In this document: in pieces, positions 1-5,368 of the stretch
How the letters are laid out: each line of letters starts with the position of its first letter
Numbering within the stretch: the first letter of the stretch is position 1
NCBI GenBank assembly: GCA_021202325.1
Contig: JAJQDF010000202.1
Location: forward strand, 1-5,368
Length of the DNA stretch: 5,368 bases
Direction: 5' to 3'
DNA from: Clostridiales bacterium
GTDB taxonomy: Bacteria > Bacillota > Clostridia > Lachnospirales > Anaerotignaceae
Notes under the pieces: model-generated
Database searches by the model: none
What the model was told of the DNA's origin: nothing
The model's input: the letters and a program-made list of their open reading frames with translations, nothing else
Translations under genes and position numbers: made by a program

Positions 1-1377
1 TTTAATTTAAAAGACAACTCTCAGCATATACATTTCGTCGGAATAGGCGGAATAAGCATGTCAGGACTGGCTGAAATACTCAATTTTGAAGGCTTCAAGG
101 TTTCCGGCTCCGACATAAAGGAGAGCGATATTACCAAAACCCTCCGTGAACAGGGCATTGAGGTAATAATTGGTCAAAAAGCCGAAAATATAAAGGACGA
201 CACGGATATAGTAGTATACACCGTTGCCGTAAAGCACGACAACCCGGAGATTCTTGCCGCAGAAGCAAAGGGAATCCCCGTTATCGAGAGAGCTACCCTT
301 CTCGGCGCAATTATGAGCTGCTACAAAAACAGCATTGCCGTTTCGGGAACCCACGGAAAAACAACAACAACATCAATGGTTTCTGAAATAACTATGTGCG
401 CCAACTTGGATCCCACAATATCCGTCGGCGGCATACTCCAGTCCATCGGCGGAAACATAAGGCTTGGCTCATCGGACTATTTTGTTGCCGAGGCCTGCGA
501 ATATTTTGACAGCTTTCTGCATTTCAAGCCCTATGTCGGCGTTATTCTTACCATAGATGCCGACCATTTGGATTATTTCAAAAACCTTGAAAACATAAGG
601 AAATCCTTCCACCGCTTTGCCGAAAACATAGCCATGGGCGGCGCATTGGTTATAAATACGGCCATACCCAGATACAAGGAAATTATAGAAGGCCTCAAGC
701 CCAGGGTTATAACCTACGGCAGTACTGACAAAACTGCCGATGTATATGCCGACAACATCGACATTTCCGAAAACGGCACATATTCCTTCGATATTTACAG
801 CTCCGGCAAATACCAGTGCCGTGTTTCCCTTAAGGTTCCCGGCAGACACAACGTGGACAACGCCCTTGCCGCCTTTGCCGCAGCCAATGTATTTGAGATT
901 GACAACAAATACATTATCCAGGGCCTTGAAAATTTCGGCGGAACGGACAGACGCTTCCAGTACAAGGGTAAATTTGACGGCGTAACAGTAATTGACGACT
1001 ATGCCCACCACCCCACAGAGGTAAAGGCTACCCTTGCGGCAGCTAAAAATATTAACAAAAACAAGCTTTGGTGCATTTTCCAGCCCCATACATACTCCAG
1101 AACGTACAATTTGCTTAAGGAATTTTCCGAGGCCTTCGACGATGCGGACAAAATCATAGTTGCCGACATATATGCCGCCCGTGAAAAGGATACCGGCCTT
1201 ATAAATTCGGCGACATTGGCGGAGAAAATAAAGGAGCACGGCACCGATGCAGTTTATGTGGGAGACTTCAATGCAATAAAGGATTATATTAAACAAAATT
1301 GTTCCGAAGGCGACCTGTTGATAACTATGGGCGCCGGAGATGTTTATTTAATCGGCGAATCCCTTGTTCAGGCATAA
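1..1377 (+). CDS. murC: UDP-N-acetylmuramate--L-alanine ligase MurC (5' end cut by window edge)
   Basis: Cytoplasmic ATP-dependent Mur ligase that joins L-alanine to UDP-MurNAc, the first amino acid of the peptidoglycan stem peptide. The frame is open from base 1, so the ATG at 58 is not the start: the 19 codons before it encode the N-terminal nucleotide-binding stretch (HFVGIGGISMSGLAEIL), which is essential in this family. Comparison with clostridial MurC suggests only about 3 to 6 residues are missing. Visible length is 458 residues, normal for the family. Counting from the first visible codon, the ATP-binding loop GTHGKTTTT is at 116-124, the middle-domain segment EACEYFDSF follows near 160, HNVDNALAA opens the C-terminal region near 283, and DDYAHHPTE is at 332-340. 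The C-terminus ends with a GAGDVYLIG segment. No frameshift or lost key residue is seen. It converges on the minus-strand operon and probably ends at the hairpin at 1477-1512. Its own promoter and start lie outside the window. Confidence 0.97.
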   Translation, partial: FNLKDNSQHIHFVGIGGISMSGLAEILNFEGFKVSGSDIKESDITKTLREQGIEVIIGQKAENIKDDTDIVVYTVAVKHDNPEILAAEAKGIPVIERATLLGAIMSCYKNSIAVSGTHGKTTTTSMVSEITMCANLDPTISVGGILQSIGGNIRLGSSDYFVAEACEYFDSFLHFKPYVGVILTIDADHLDYFKNLENIRKSFHRFAENIAMGGALVINTAIPRYKEIIEGLKPRVITYGSTDKTADVYADNIDISENGTYSFDIYSSGKYQCRVSLKVPGRHNVDNALAAFAAANVFEIDNKYIIQGLENFGGTDRRFQYKGKFDGVTVIDDYAHHPTEVKATLAAAKNINKNKLWCIFQPHTYSRTYNLLKEFSEAFDDADKIIVADIYAAREKDTGLINSATLAEKIKEHGTDAVYVGDFNAIKDYIKQNCSEGDLLITMGAGDVYLIGESLVQA

Positions 1378-1378
1378 G

Positions 1379-1439
1379 TTATCCACAATATCCACAGAGT
1401 TATAAACAACAATTACGCAAAAAAATCTATTTGTCAACA
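1379..1439 (+). promoter_or_regulatory. Cluster of DnaA-box-like 9-mers after murC
   Basis: A perfect consensus DnaA box (TTATCCACA) lies at 1379-1387, one base after the murC stop. It is followed head-to-tail by ATATCCACA at 1388-1396 (8 of 9 matches), TTATAAACA at 1400-1408 (7 of 9) and TTGTCAACA at 1431-1439 (7 of 9), all in the same orientation. A very AT-rich stretch with an A-tract/T-tract run (1441-1462) comes next. The first two sites are strong; the other two are weak and could be chance in AT-rich DNA. Binding by DnaA is an inference. Gene orientation and base skew argue against this being the main chromosomal origin. Confidence 0.45.
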
Positions 1440-1476
1440 GTTTTTTGAAGAAAAAAATTTTTCGTCATAACGTAGA

Positions 1477-1512
1477 AAATACCGCCTTTGAGGTTTCTCA
1501 AAAGCGGTATTT
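1477..1512. terminator. Bidirectional Rho-independent terminator
   Basis: A 16-bp stem with one mismatch (1477-1492 pairing with 1497-1512; the mismatch is between 1486 and 1503) closes a 4-nt loop at 1493-1496. The stem core is ACCGC paired with GCGGT. On the + strand the T-run is 1510-1514, serving murC about 100 nt after its stop. On the - strand the A-run at 1476-1479 reads as a T-run, serving the operon about 120 nt after the acyltransferase stop. The flanking A's and T's pair within the stem, as is usual for bidirectional terminators between convergent genes. Confidence 0.88.
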
Positions 1513-1630
1513 TTATCTATTTCGCCAAAAATATTTTTTTAATTTCTACATCTTGAATAGTTTTTCGGGAGAATTTTTGTTTATCCCCCAATTAACCATT
1601 TTTATGTCAAATTTAATGTCCACAGGGTTT

Positions 1631-2650
1631 TCAACAACCACTTTTATTCATTTTCGACCGTTTTATGCAGTCCCACGCTCCCCACAAGCCAATGGTGCAT
1701 ATATAGCAGACCAAGAGTCTGAATATCAGTATGCCGCCGTTTCCCATGGGAAGGAACCTATCCACGAACCAGTCCGAATAGTAGAGTGTGAGGCAGTGGG
1801 AAAGGTATATATAATAGCTTTGTCTGTTAATAATGCCGAAAATAGGGTTATCCACAATTTTGGTACTTTTCCACATAGCAATACTGAATAAAAATAGTAT
1901 GGCTACAGAGCAGTAAAATATATGAATATTTTCTAACTGAGGAATAAACTTCATTCCGGAGGCATTTATCCATGTCAGTATGCCGTCCGTCCCGGCGGCG
2001 AGTAAAAATACCGCAGCAATGACTTTAGAGTATTTTTTAATAAAGCTCCAAAATCTATCGGAATATTTACCGGCATAGCATCCGCATATCCAGTAAAATA
2101 TATATTTCAGAAAAATTCTGTCGTTGTATCTGAATCCGGCTCCAAGATATTGTCCGAATAATATCATTATCACCAATGACACCGGTATCAGTATTTTTCC
2201 GCTTACCTTATTCACCAGCCAGAGCCAAAAGGGCATAAGCAAATAAAACTGTACAATTGCCACAACAAAATAAAAATGACTTATCATGTTTCCCACAAAA
2301 ATATATTTAATAAGCTCAGCGGGATAAAAAACAAAAAAACCAAGCGGTATCAGTGCCAAATAATATATTACATTCCACAGCACATAGGGCAGAACAACAT
2401 ACTTTATCCTCGATTTCAAAAAGCTTCCGTAGTCCAGCGGCTTATCGGAATATTTCATAAAATATTTCATTGCGCTCAAAAAAATAAAGCCCGGAACCGC
2501 AAAAGTACATAGCCTGGACGGTATAAATACCACCGCAAACTGCACGCTTGTATGATCTAAACTTGAAACCGCCCTCGATATTATATGAGCGAATATAACG
2601 ATAAGGCATAAAACCACGTTTGCAAAATCTATTTCCCTTCGCTTCTCCAT
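1631..2650 (-). CDS. Membrane acyltransferase, acyltransferase-3 (OafA/WecH-like) family
   Basis: Predicted 339-residue integral membrane protein with about ten hydrophobic segments. It resembles the acyltransferase-3 family, which moves acyl (often acetyl) groups onto sugars of surface polysaccharides, cell wall or small molecules. Visible family features are an N-terminal REIDFANVV...FAHI segment with a conserved-type His at 22, VPGFIFLSAMKYF near 53-65, a basic-then-aromatic SRIKYVVLPYVLW near 80-92, HFYFVVAIVQFYLLMPFW near 125-142, a glycine-containing segment YWICGCYAGKY near 186-196, and RQSYYIYLSH ending at His 285. The C-terminus is short and basic. The ATG at 2650 is chosen because AAGGGG at 2657-2662 sits 6 nt before it; an in-frame ATG five codons upstream has no such site. 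It is the last gene of the operon, 11 nt after rlmH. Sampled G+C is about 38%, well below its partners. Substrate and acyl donor cannot be told. Confidence 0.87.
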   Translation of the reverse strand: MEKRREIDFANVVLCLIVIFAHIISRAVSSLDHTSVQFAVVFIPSRLCTFAVPGFIFLSAMKYFMKYSDKPLDYGSFLKSRIKYVVLPYVLWNVIYYLALIPLGFFVFYPAELIKYIFVGNMISHFYFVVAIVQFYLLMPFWLWLVNKVSGKILIPVSLVIMILFGQYLGAGFRYNDRIFLKYIFYWICGCYAGKYSDRFWSFIKKYSKVIAAVFLLAAGTDGILTWINASGMKFIPQLENIHIFYCSVAILFLFSIAMWKSTKIVDNPIFGIINRQSYYIYLSHCLTLYYSDWFVDRFLPMGNGGILIFRLLVCYICTIGLWGAWDCIKRSKMNKSGC

Positions 2651-2656
2651 ATCTTT

Positions 2657-2662
2657 CCCCTT
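2657..2662 (-). promoter_or_regulatory. Shine-Dalgarno site of the acyltransferase gene
   Basis: AAGGGG, 6 nt upstream of the ATG at 2650. It decides this start over the in-frame ATG at 2665, which itself overlaps the rlmH stop and has no ribosome site before it. The first base of the site overlaps the rlmH TGA (2664-2662), suggesting translational coupling. Confidence 0.8.
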
Positions 2663-3141
2663 CATTTATGATACGGTTCGTTTCTCATTATTTTTATTGC
2701 CCTGTAAAACTGCTCCAGCAGTATAACTCTCATCATCTGGTGCGGAAATGTCATTTTTGAAAAGCTCAGCTTATAGTCCGCCCTCCTAAACACATCGTCG
2801 GAAAGCCCCAGCGAGCCGCCTATTACGAAAACTATATGGCCTATTCCTCTTACCATACGCTCATTAATGAAATCAGACAGCTCCTCGGAACTCAAGGCTT
2901 TGCCGTCTATTGCAAGGGCTATTACATAGGCTCCGTCCTTTATGCTTTTAAGTATGCGCTCGCCTTCGTTTTTCTTTACGATATCTTCCTCGGCCGCACT
3001 CAGCGTTTCCGGCGCCTTTTCGTCGGGAATTTCTATTATTTCCAGCTTGACATATTTGGAGAGCCTTTTGCAATATTCATTAACGGCATCCCTCCAGTAT
3101 TTCTCCTTCAGTCTGCCAACGCCTATAACCGTTATTTTCAT
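2662..3141 (-). CDS. rlmH: 23S rRNA (pseudouridine-1915-N3)-methyltransferase RlmH
   Basis: Small SPOUT-class (trefoil-knot) methyltransferase that uses S-adenosylmethionine to methylate N3 of pseudouridine 1915 in helix 69 of 23S rRNA, acting on assembled 70S ribosomes as a homodimer. The 159-residue length is that of the family. It begins [16 protein letters not shown]. The cofactor-binding knot is visible as [10 protein letters not shown] (about 105-114) and [13 protein letters not shown] (126-138), followed by EQFYRA (143-148) and the near-invariant C-terminal YHK, which reaches the active site. The ATG at 3141 is preferred over a TTG five codons upstream because GAGGGG lies 7 nt before it and the family starts there. 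It lies 11 nt after walJ and 11 nt before the acyltransferase. In many Bacillota rlmH sits near walJ not far from the replication origin, so this neighbourhood is typical. I see nothing irregular in it. Confidence 0.97.
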   Translation of the reverse strand: MKITVIGVGRLKEKYWRDAVNEYCKRLSKYVKLEIIEIPDEKAPETLSAAEEDIVKKNEGERILKSIKDGAYVIALAIDGKALSSEELSDFINERMVRGIGHIVFVIGGSLGLSDDVFRRADYKLSFSKMTFPHQMMRVILLEQFYRAIKIMRNEPYHK

Positions 3142-3148
3142 ATTACCG

Positions 3149-3154
3149 CCCCTC
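3149..3154 (-). promoter_or_regulatory. Shine-Dalgarno site of rlmH
   Basis: GAGGGG, 7 nt before the ATG at 3141 and overlapping the walJ TGA stop (3155-3153). It fixes the rlmH start and suggests that ribosomes finishing walJ reinitiate on rlmH. Confidence 0.82.
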
Positions 3155-3947
3155 AAAGCTCAACCATCATGCTGTTTGTAAATCTGGATGCCATGTCCAG
3201 CTGTACATGCTTTCCAGTCTTTATGCCGCAGCTGTCAAGTATGCCGTTGACAGTTTCGTAGCACAGATGAGGCTCGTTGTTTTCCTTGCTCAAATGGCCT
3301 AAAAATATGTATTTCAGCCTTCCGTTCATTATCTCGCCCAAAGTTTCTCCCGAAGCCTCATTGGAGAGATGTCCCTTCTCCCCCAGTATGCGCTGTTTCA
3401 GCGGCCAAGGGTAGCTTCCGTTTTTAAGCATATCTATGTCATGGTTGGCCTCAAAAAGAAGCACGTCCGAATCATAAATATTTTCCTTCACTATGTCCGT
3501 GGCGTGCCCTATGTCCGTAGCCACCGTAAGCTTGCGGCTTTCTGTAAATACGCTGTAGGCCACCGGCTCTATTGTGTCATGGGGAATGGCAAAGGGCTTA
3601 ACACACAAGTCGCCAACGACCATCATCTGCCCCGGACTAACATATCGAACATTCTCCGGCGCAAAGTCTCCGACGGTGTTTCCTATGCCCTGCCATGTCC
3701 CCGGCGTGGCATAGACCGGAATGTTATATTTTCTCGAGAGTACGCCGGCGCCCTTTATATGGTCAATATGCTCATGGGTTATAAATATAGCATTTATATT
3801 TTCCGGTTCAATATCCAGCTGTCTTATATGCTCAACAATCTGCTTGCAGCTAACCCCTGCGTCAATCAAAATGTGGGTGTCTCCGTTACCGATATAGGTA
3901 CTGTTCCCACTGCTTCCGCTGACTAATGGACAAAACCTAACATTCAT
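3153..3947 (-). CDS. walJ: Metallo-beta-lactamase-fold hydrolase WalJ/YycJ (VicX) family
   Basis: Cytoplasmic protein of 264 residues, the usual length of the family. There is no signal peptide. It opens with [20 protein letters not shown], where SGSSGN (10-15) is the family hallmark. The metal site [10 protein letters not shown] (57-66) gives the HxHxDH ligands His58, His60, Asp62 and His63; further likely ligands are His123 (in PHDT), Asp145 (in VATDIGH) and His218 (in FLGHLS). Homologues are often encoded with the WalRK (VicRK) two-component system, and a nuclease role in DNA repair has been proposed for Bacillus members; the substrate is not settled. WalRK genes are not in this window. 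Instead it sits between murA (21 nt) and rlmH (11 nt). The ATG at 3947 is chosen over an in-frame GTG at 3962 because AGGTGGG lies 10 nt upstream of the ATG and the family starts at MxxRF. The fold assignment is firm, the cellular role less so. Confidence 0.92.
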   Translation of the reverse strand: MNVRFCPLVSGSSGNSTYIGNGDTHILIDAGVSCKQIVEHIRQLDIEPENINAIFITHEHIDHIKGAGVLSRKYNIPVYATPGTWQGIGNTVGDFAPENVRYVSPGQMMVVGDLCVKPFAIPHDTIEPVAYSVFTESRKLTVATDIGHATDIVKENIYDSDVLLFEANHDIDMLKNGSYPWPLKQRILGEKGHLSNEASGETLGEIMNGRLKYIFLGHLSKENNEPHLCYETVNGILDSCGIKTGKHVQLDMASRFTNSMMVEL

Positions 3948-3957
3948 AACAAATACA

Positions 3958-3964
3958 CCCACCT
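3958..3964 (-). promoter_or_regulatory. Shine-Dalgarno site of walJ
   Basis: AGGTGGG, 10 nt before the ATG at 3947. The GTG inside it (3962-3960) opens the same reading frame and could be mistaken for a start codon. The spacing is slightly long but no better site exists. Confidence 0.65.
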
Positions 3965-3968
3965 AATT

Positions 3969-5225
3969 TTATACTTCAACTCTCTTGATAGAAGCCCCTA
4001 TGTTGGAGAGCTTCTCCTCTATTTCCTCATATCCTCTGTCTATATATCGGATATTATCTATCTCCGTAACGCCGTCGGCAAAAAGTCCGGCAATAACCAT
4101 AGCCGCTCCCGCCCTCAGGTCCGTGGCGGAAACCTTGGCTCCGTAAAGCTTTTCTCTGCCTTGTATCATGGCAACTCTGCCTTCGACGGTAATCATAGCA
4201 CCCAGCTGTCTGAGCTGGTCAACATATTGGTACCTGTTGTCCCATACGTTTTCGGTAACTATACTGACGCCGTTGCATACACTTAGAAGCGCCGTCATCT
4301 GCGGCTGTAAATCCGTAGGGAATCCAGGATAGCTCATTGTCTTTATATTGGCTCCGTCCAGTCTTCCTTCAGAAATTATCCTTATGCTGTCGTCATGCTT
4401 TTGTACCCTTACTCCCATTTCCGCCAACTTGGCAGTCAGGCTGTCCATATGCTTGGGGATAATGTTCTGCACGGTGACATCTCCGCCGGCAATGGCCGCC
4501 GCAATCATATATGTTCCGGCCTCTATCTGGTCGGGAATTATCGTATACTCGGCGCCGTGGAGCTTCTCAACGCCCTTTATTCTGATAACATCGGTACCTG
4601 CACCCTTTATGTTTGCTCCCATCATATTAAGGAAGTTGGCAGTGTCAACGACATGGGGCTCCTTGGCGGCGTTCTCAATAATGGTCGTACCCTCGGCCAT
4701 ACTTGCCGCCAGCATTATGTTTATTGTCGCTCCAACGCTGACCTGGTCCATATATATCTGTGTTCCCACAAGTCTGTCCGCATTAACTCTGACAATGCCG
4801 TTTGAAACCTCTACCTTGGCTCCAAGAAGCTTAAATCCCTTCAAATGCAGATCAATCGGTCTTGTTCCGAAATTGCAGCCGCCCGGAAGAGCAACCTCAG
4901 CCTTTTTGTATCTTCCCAAAAGTGCACCCAGCAAATAATACGAGGCACGGATTTTTTTAACTTCGTCAAAGGCCGCATATGTTGTAATATCCCCGGTACT
5001 GTCAACTCTCAATGTATGCTTATCTATGCGTTCGCAGCTTGCGCCCAGCTTGTTCAGCGTGGAGCTGAGACTGGCCACATCCTCAATATAGGGCAGGTTA
5101 TCAATGACGCAGACGCCGCCCGCCATTATAGCGGCGGGAATTATGGCCACCGCAGCATTTTTGGCGCCGCTGATATAAACGTCTCCATTGAGGCGTTTTC
5201 CGCCGGTAATAACTAACTTTTCCAT
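3969..5225 (-). CDS. murA: UDP-N-acetylglucosamine 1-carboxyvinyltransferase MurA
   Basis: Cytoplasmic enolpyruvyl transferase that moves enolpyruvate from PEP to UDP-GlcNAc, the first committed step of peptidoglycan synthesis and the target of fosfomycin. It has 418 residues, the normal length. Active-site features are all present: SGAKNAA with Lys22 and Asn23, the mobile loop [15 protein letters not shown] with catalytic Cys117, the [12 protein letters not shown] segment (163-174), GFPTDLQPQ with Asp305, and DLRAGAA with Arg371. The cysteine is intact, so nothing here predicts the fosfomycin resistance of Asp-type MurA. The ATG at 5225 matches the usual MEKLxIxGG beginning and has GGGAGG 12 nt upstream; an in-frame ATG ten codons earlier has no ribosome site and would add a non-family extension. 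It is the first gene of the operon with walJ, rlmH and the acyltransferase. Many Bacillota carry two MurA paralogues, and I cannot tell which this is. Confidence 0.97.
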   Translation of the reverse strand: MEKLVITGGKRLNGDVYISGAKNAAVAIIPAAIMAGGVCVIDNLPYIEDVASLSSTLNKLGASCERIDKHTLRVDSTGDITTYAAFDEVKKIRASYYLLGALLGRYKKAEVALPGGCNFGTRPIDLHLKGFKLLGAKVEVSNGIVRVNADRLVGTQIYMDQVSVGATINIMLAASMAEGTTIIENAAKEPHVVDTANFLNMMGANIKGAGTDVIRIKGVEKLHGAEYTIIPDQIEAGTYMIAAAIAGGDVTVQNIIPKHMDSLTAKLAEMGVRVQKHDDSIRIISEGRLDGANIKTMSYPGFPTDLQPQMTALLSVCNGVSIVTENVWDNRYQYVDQLRQLGAMITVEGRVAMIQGREKLYGAKVSATDLRAGAAMVIAGLFADGVTEIDNIRYIDRGYEEIEEKLSNIGASIKRVEV

Positions 5226-5237
5226 ATAAGCTGAAAG

Positions 5238-5243
5238 CCTCCC
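5238..5243 (-). promoter_or_regulatory. Shine-Dalgarno site of murA
   Basis: GGGAGG lies 12 nt before the ATG at 5225. The gap is longer than usual, but the match is strong and supports this start over the ATG at 5255, which lies upstream of the site. Confidence 0.65.
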
Positions 5244-5256
5244 AATATATTTCATG

Positions 5257-5285
5257 AAAAACAGATATGCAAAAATGCGTATCTG
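5257..5285 (-). terminator. Terminator-like hairpin in the murA leader (possible attenuator)
   Basis: On the - strand, CAGATACGCA (5285-5276) can pair with TGCATATCTG (5271-5262) around a TTTT loop. This is a 10-bp stem with one C-A mismatch, followed directly by five T's (5261-5257). The arrangement is that of a weak intrinsic terminator. It lies between the predicted promoter and the murA ribosome site, so it could attenuate operon transcription. It could instead be the terminator of a minus-strand gene beyond the right edge. On the + strand there is no T-run after the stem. Confidence 0.5.
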
Positions 5286-5314
5286 CCCATAATTAATCTA
5301 TTTTATAATATTGT

Positions 5315-5342
5315 ATTATAACACCAAAATTTTAACTGTAAA
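5315..5342 (-). promoter_or_regulatory. Sigma-A-type promoter of the murA operon
   Basis: On the - strand a TTTACA -35 element (5342-5337; 5 of 6 against TTGACA) is separated by 16 nt from a perfect TATAAT -10 element (5320-5315), in AT-rich DNA. A start around 5308 would give a leader of about 80 nt before murA, containing the hairpin at 5285-5257. No riboswitch is recognised in this short leader. Confidence 0.68.
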
Positions 5343-5368
5343 AGTATTTTTTCTTTATATTCTAACAT

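Larger units (their letters stand above)
1378..1630. other. AT-rich convergent intergenic region
   Basis: This 253-bp gap separates two convergent transcription units. From left to right it holds the DnaA-box-like cluster, an A7T5 tract at 1451-1462, the terminator hairpin at 1477-1512, and then about 115 bp of AT-rich sequence with two weak DnaA-box-like 9-mers (1581-1589 and 1616-1624, each 7 of 9). I see no supportable small gene: a plus-strand open frame starting at a TTG at 1445 runs straight through the hairpin and into the antisense of the acyltransferase gene, and has no recognisable protein features. Confidence 0.7.

Noticed and set aside
469..1296. A 275-codon minus-strand open frame opposite murC.
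   Set aside because: It is fully antisense to a well-supported murC and its translation resembles no family I know. Long antisense frames here follow from murC codon usage. The antisense frames opposite walJ and murA were rejected for the same reason.
1378..1630. The intergenic gap as the chromosomal replication origin.
   Set aside because: Flanking genes converge on it, dnaA, dnaN and rpmH are absent, and the base skew on the right has the wrong sign for an origin here. Only a DnaA-box-like cluster can be claimed.
1848..1875. A perfect DnaA consensus (TTATCCACA, 1848-1856) and a near match (TTTTCCACA, 1867-1875) inside the acyltransferase gene.
   Set aside because: Both lie in coding sequence and are explained by ordinary codons on the - strand (Val-Asp-Asn as GTG GAT AAC; Met-Trp-Lys-Ser as ATG TGG AAA AGT). 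They are isolated from the intergenic cluster. They would deserve attention only if DnaA binding were shown.
1445..1891. A plus-strand open frame of about 148 codons starting at TTG.
   Set aside because: It runs through the terminator hairpin and then antisense to the acyltransferase gene, has no clear ribosome site and shows no recognisable protein features.
2650..2680. The 3' end of rlmH (TATCATAAATGA) resembles the attachment site used by staphylococcal SCC elements, which integrate at this gene's end.
   Set aside because: The similarity follows from the conserved C-terminal Tyr-His-Lys-stop. I see no second copy of the sequence, no inverted repeats and no recombinase gene in the window, and the downstream acyltransferase is joined by a normal operon junction.
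5303..5368. A short minus-strand frame of 21 codons from an ATG at the right edge.
   Set aside because: It runs through the predicted promoter elements, is AT-rich and low in complexity, has no visible ribosome site within the window, and matches no known peptide.

Overview
The window looks like chromosomal DNA from a low-to-mid G+C Bacillota, most likely a clostridial (Lachnospirales-type) organism. The evidence is strong AGGGG-type Shine-Dalgarno sites, frequent ATA isoleucine codons, the protein flavour of MurC, MurA, WalJ and RlmH, and a sigma-A-type promoter. The genus cannot be fixed from the sequence alone.

Layout: a nearly complete murC enters from the left edge on the + strand (1-1377; only its first few codons are missing). 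A 253-bp AT-rich gap (1378-1630) follows. It holds a tandem run of DnaA-box-like 9-mers directly after the murC stop and a strong, apparently bidirectional terminator hairpin (1477-1512). The rest of the window is one four-gene operon on the - strand, read right to left: murA (5225-3969), walJ/yycJ (3947-3153), rlmH (3141-2662) and a membrane acyltransferase of the acyltransferase-3 family (2650-1631). Gaps within the operon are 21, 11 and 11 nt, and the last two Shine-Dalgarno sites overlap the preceding stop codons, which suggests coupled translation. A promoter (TTTACA-16 nt-TATAAT) and a leader hairpin followed by five T's lie upstream of murA at 5257-5342.

How the genes fit together: MurA performs the first committed step of peptidoglycan precursor synthesis and MurC adds the first amino acid of the stem peptide, so both ends of the window serve the cell wall. 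WalJ is a metallo-beta-lactamase-fold protein usually found beside the WalRK wall-homeostasis system. RlmH modifies 23S rRNA. The acyltransferase probably decorates an envelope polysaccharide and is the one accessory-looking gene: it is clearly more AT-rich than its operon partners.

No mobile element, CRISPR array, tRNA or rRNA was seen, and I do not see a new multi-gene system. The points most worth a second look are the DnaA-box cluster in a convergent intergenic gap, the possible attenuator in the murA leader, and the AT-rich acyltransferase at the operon tail.
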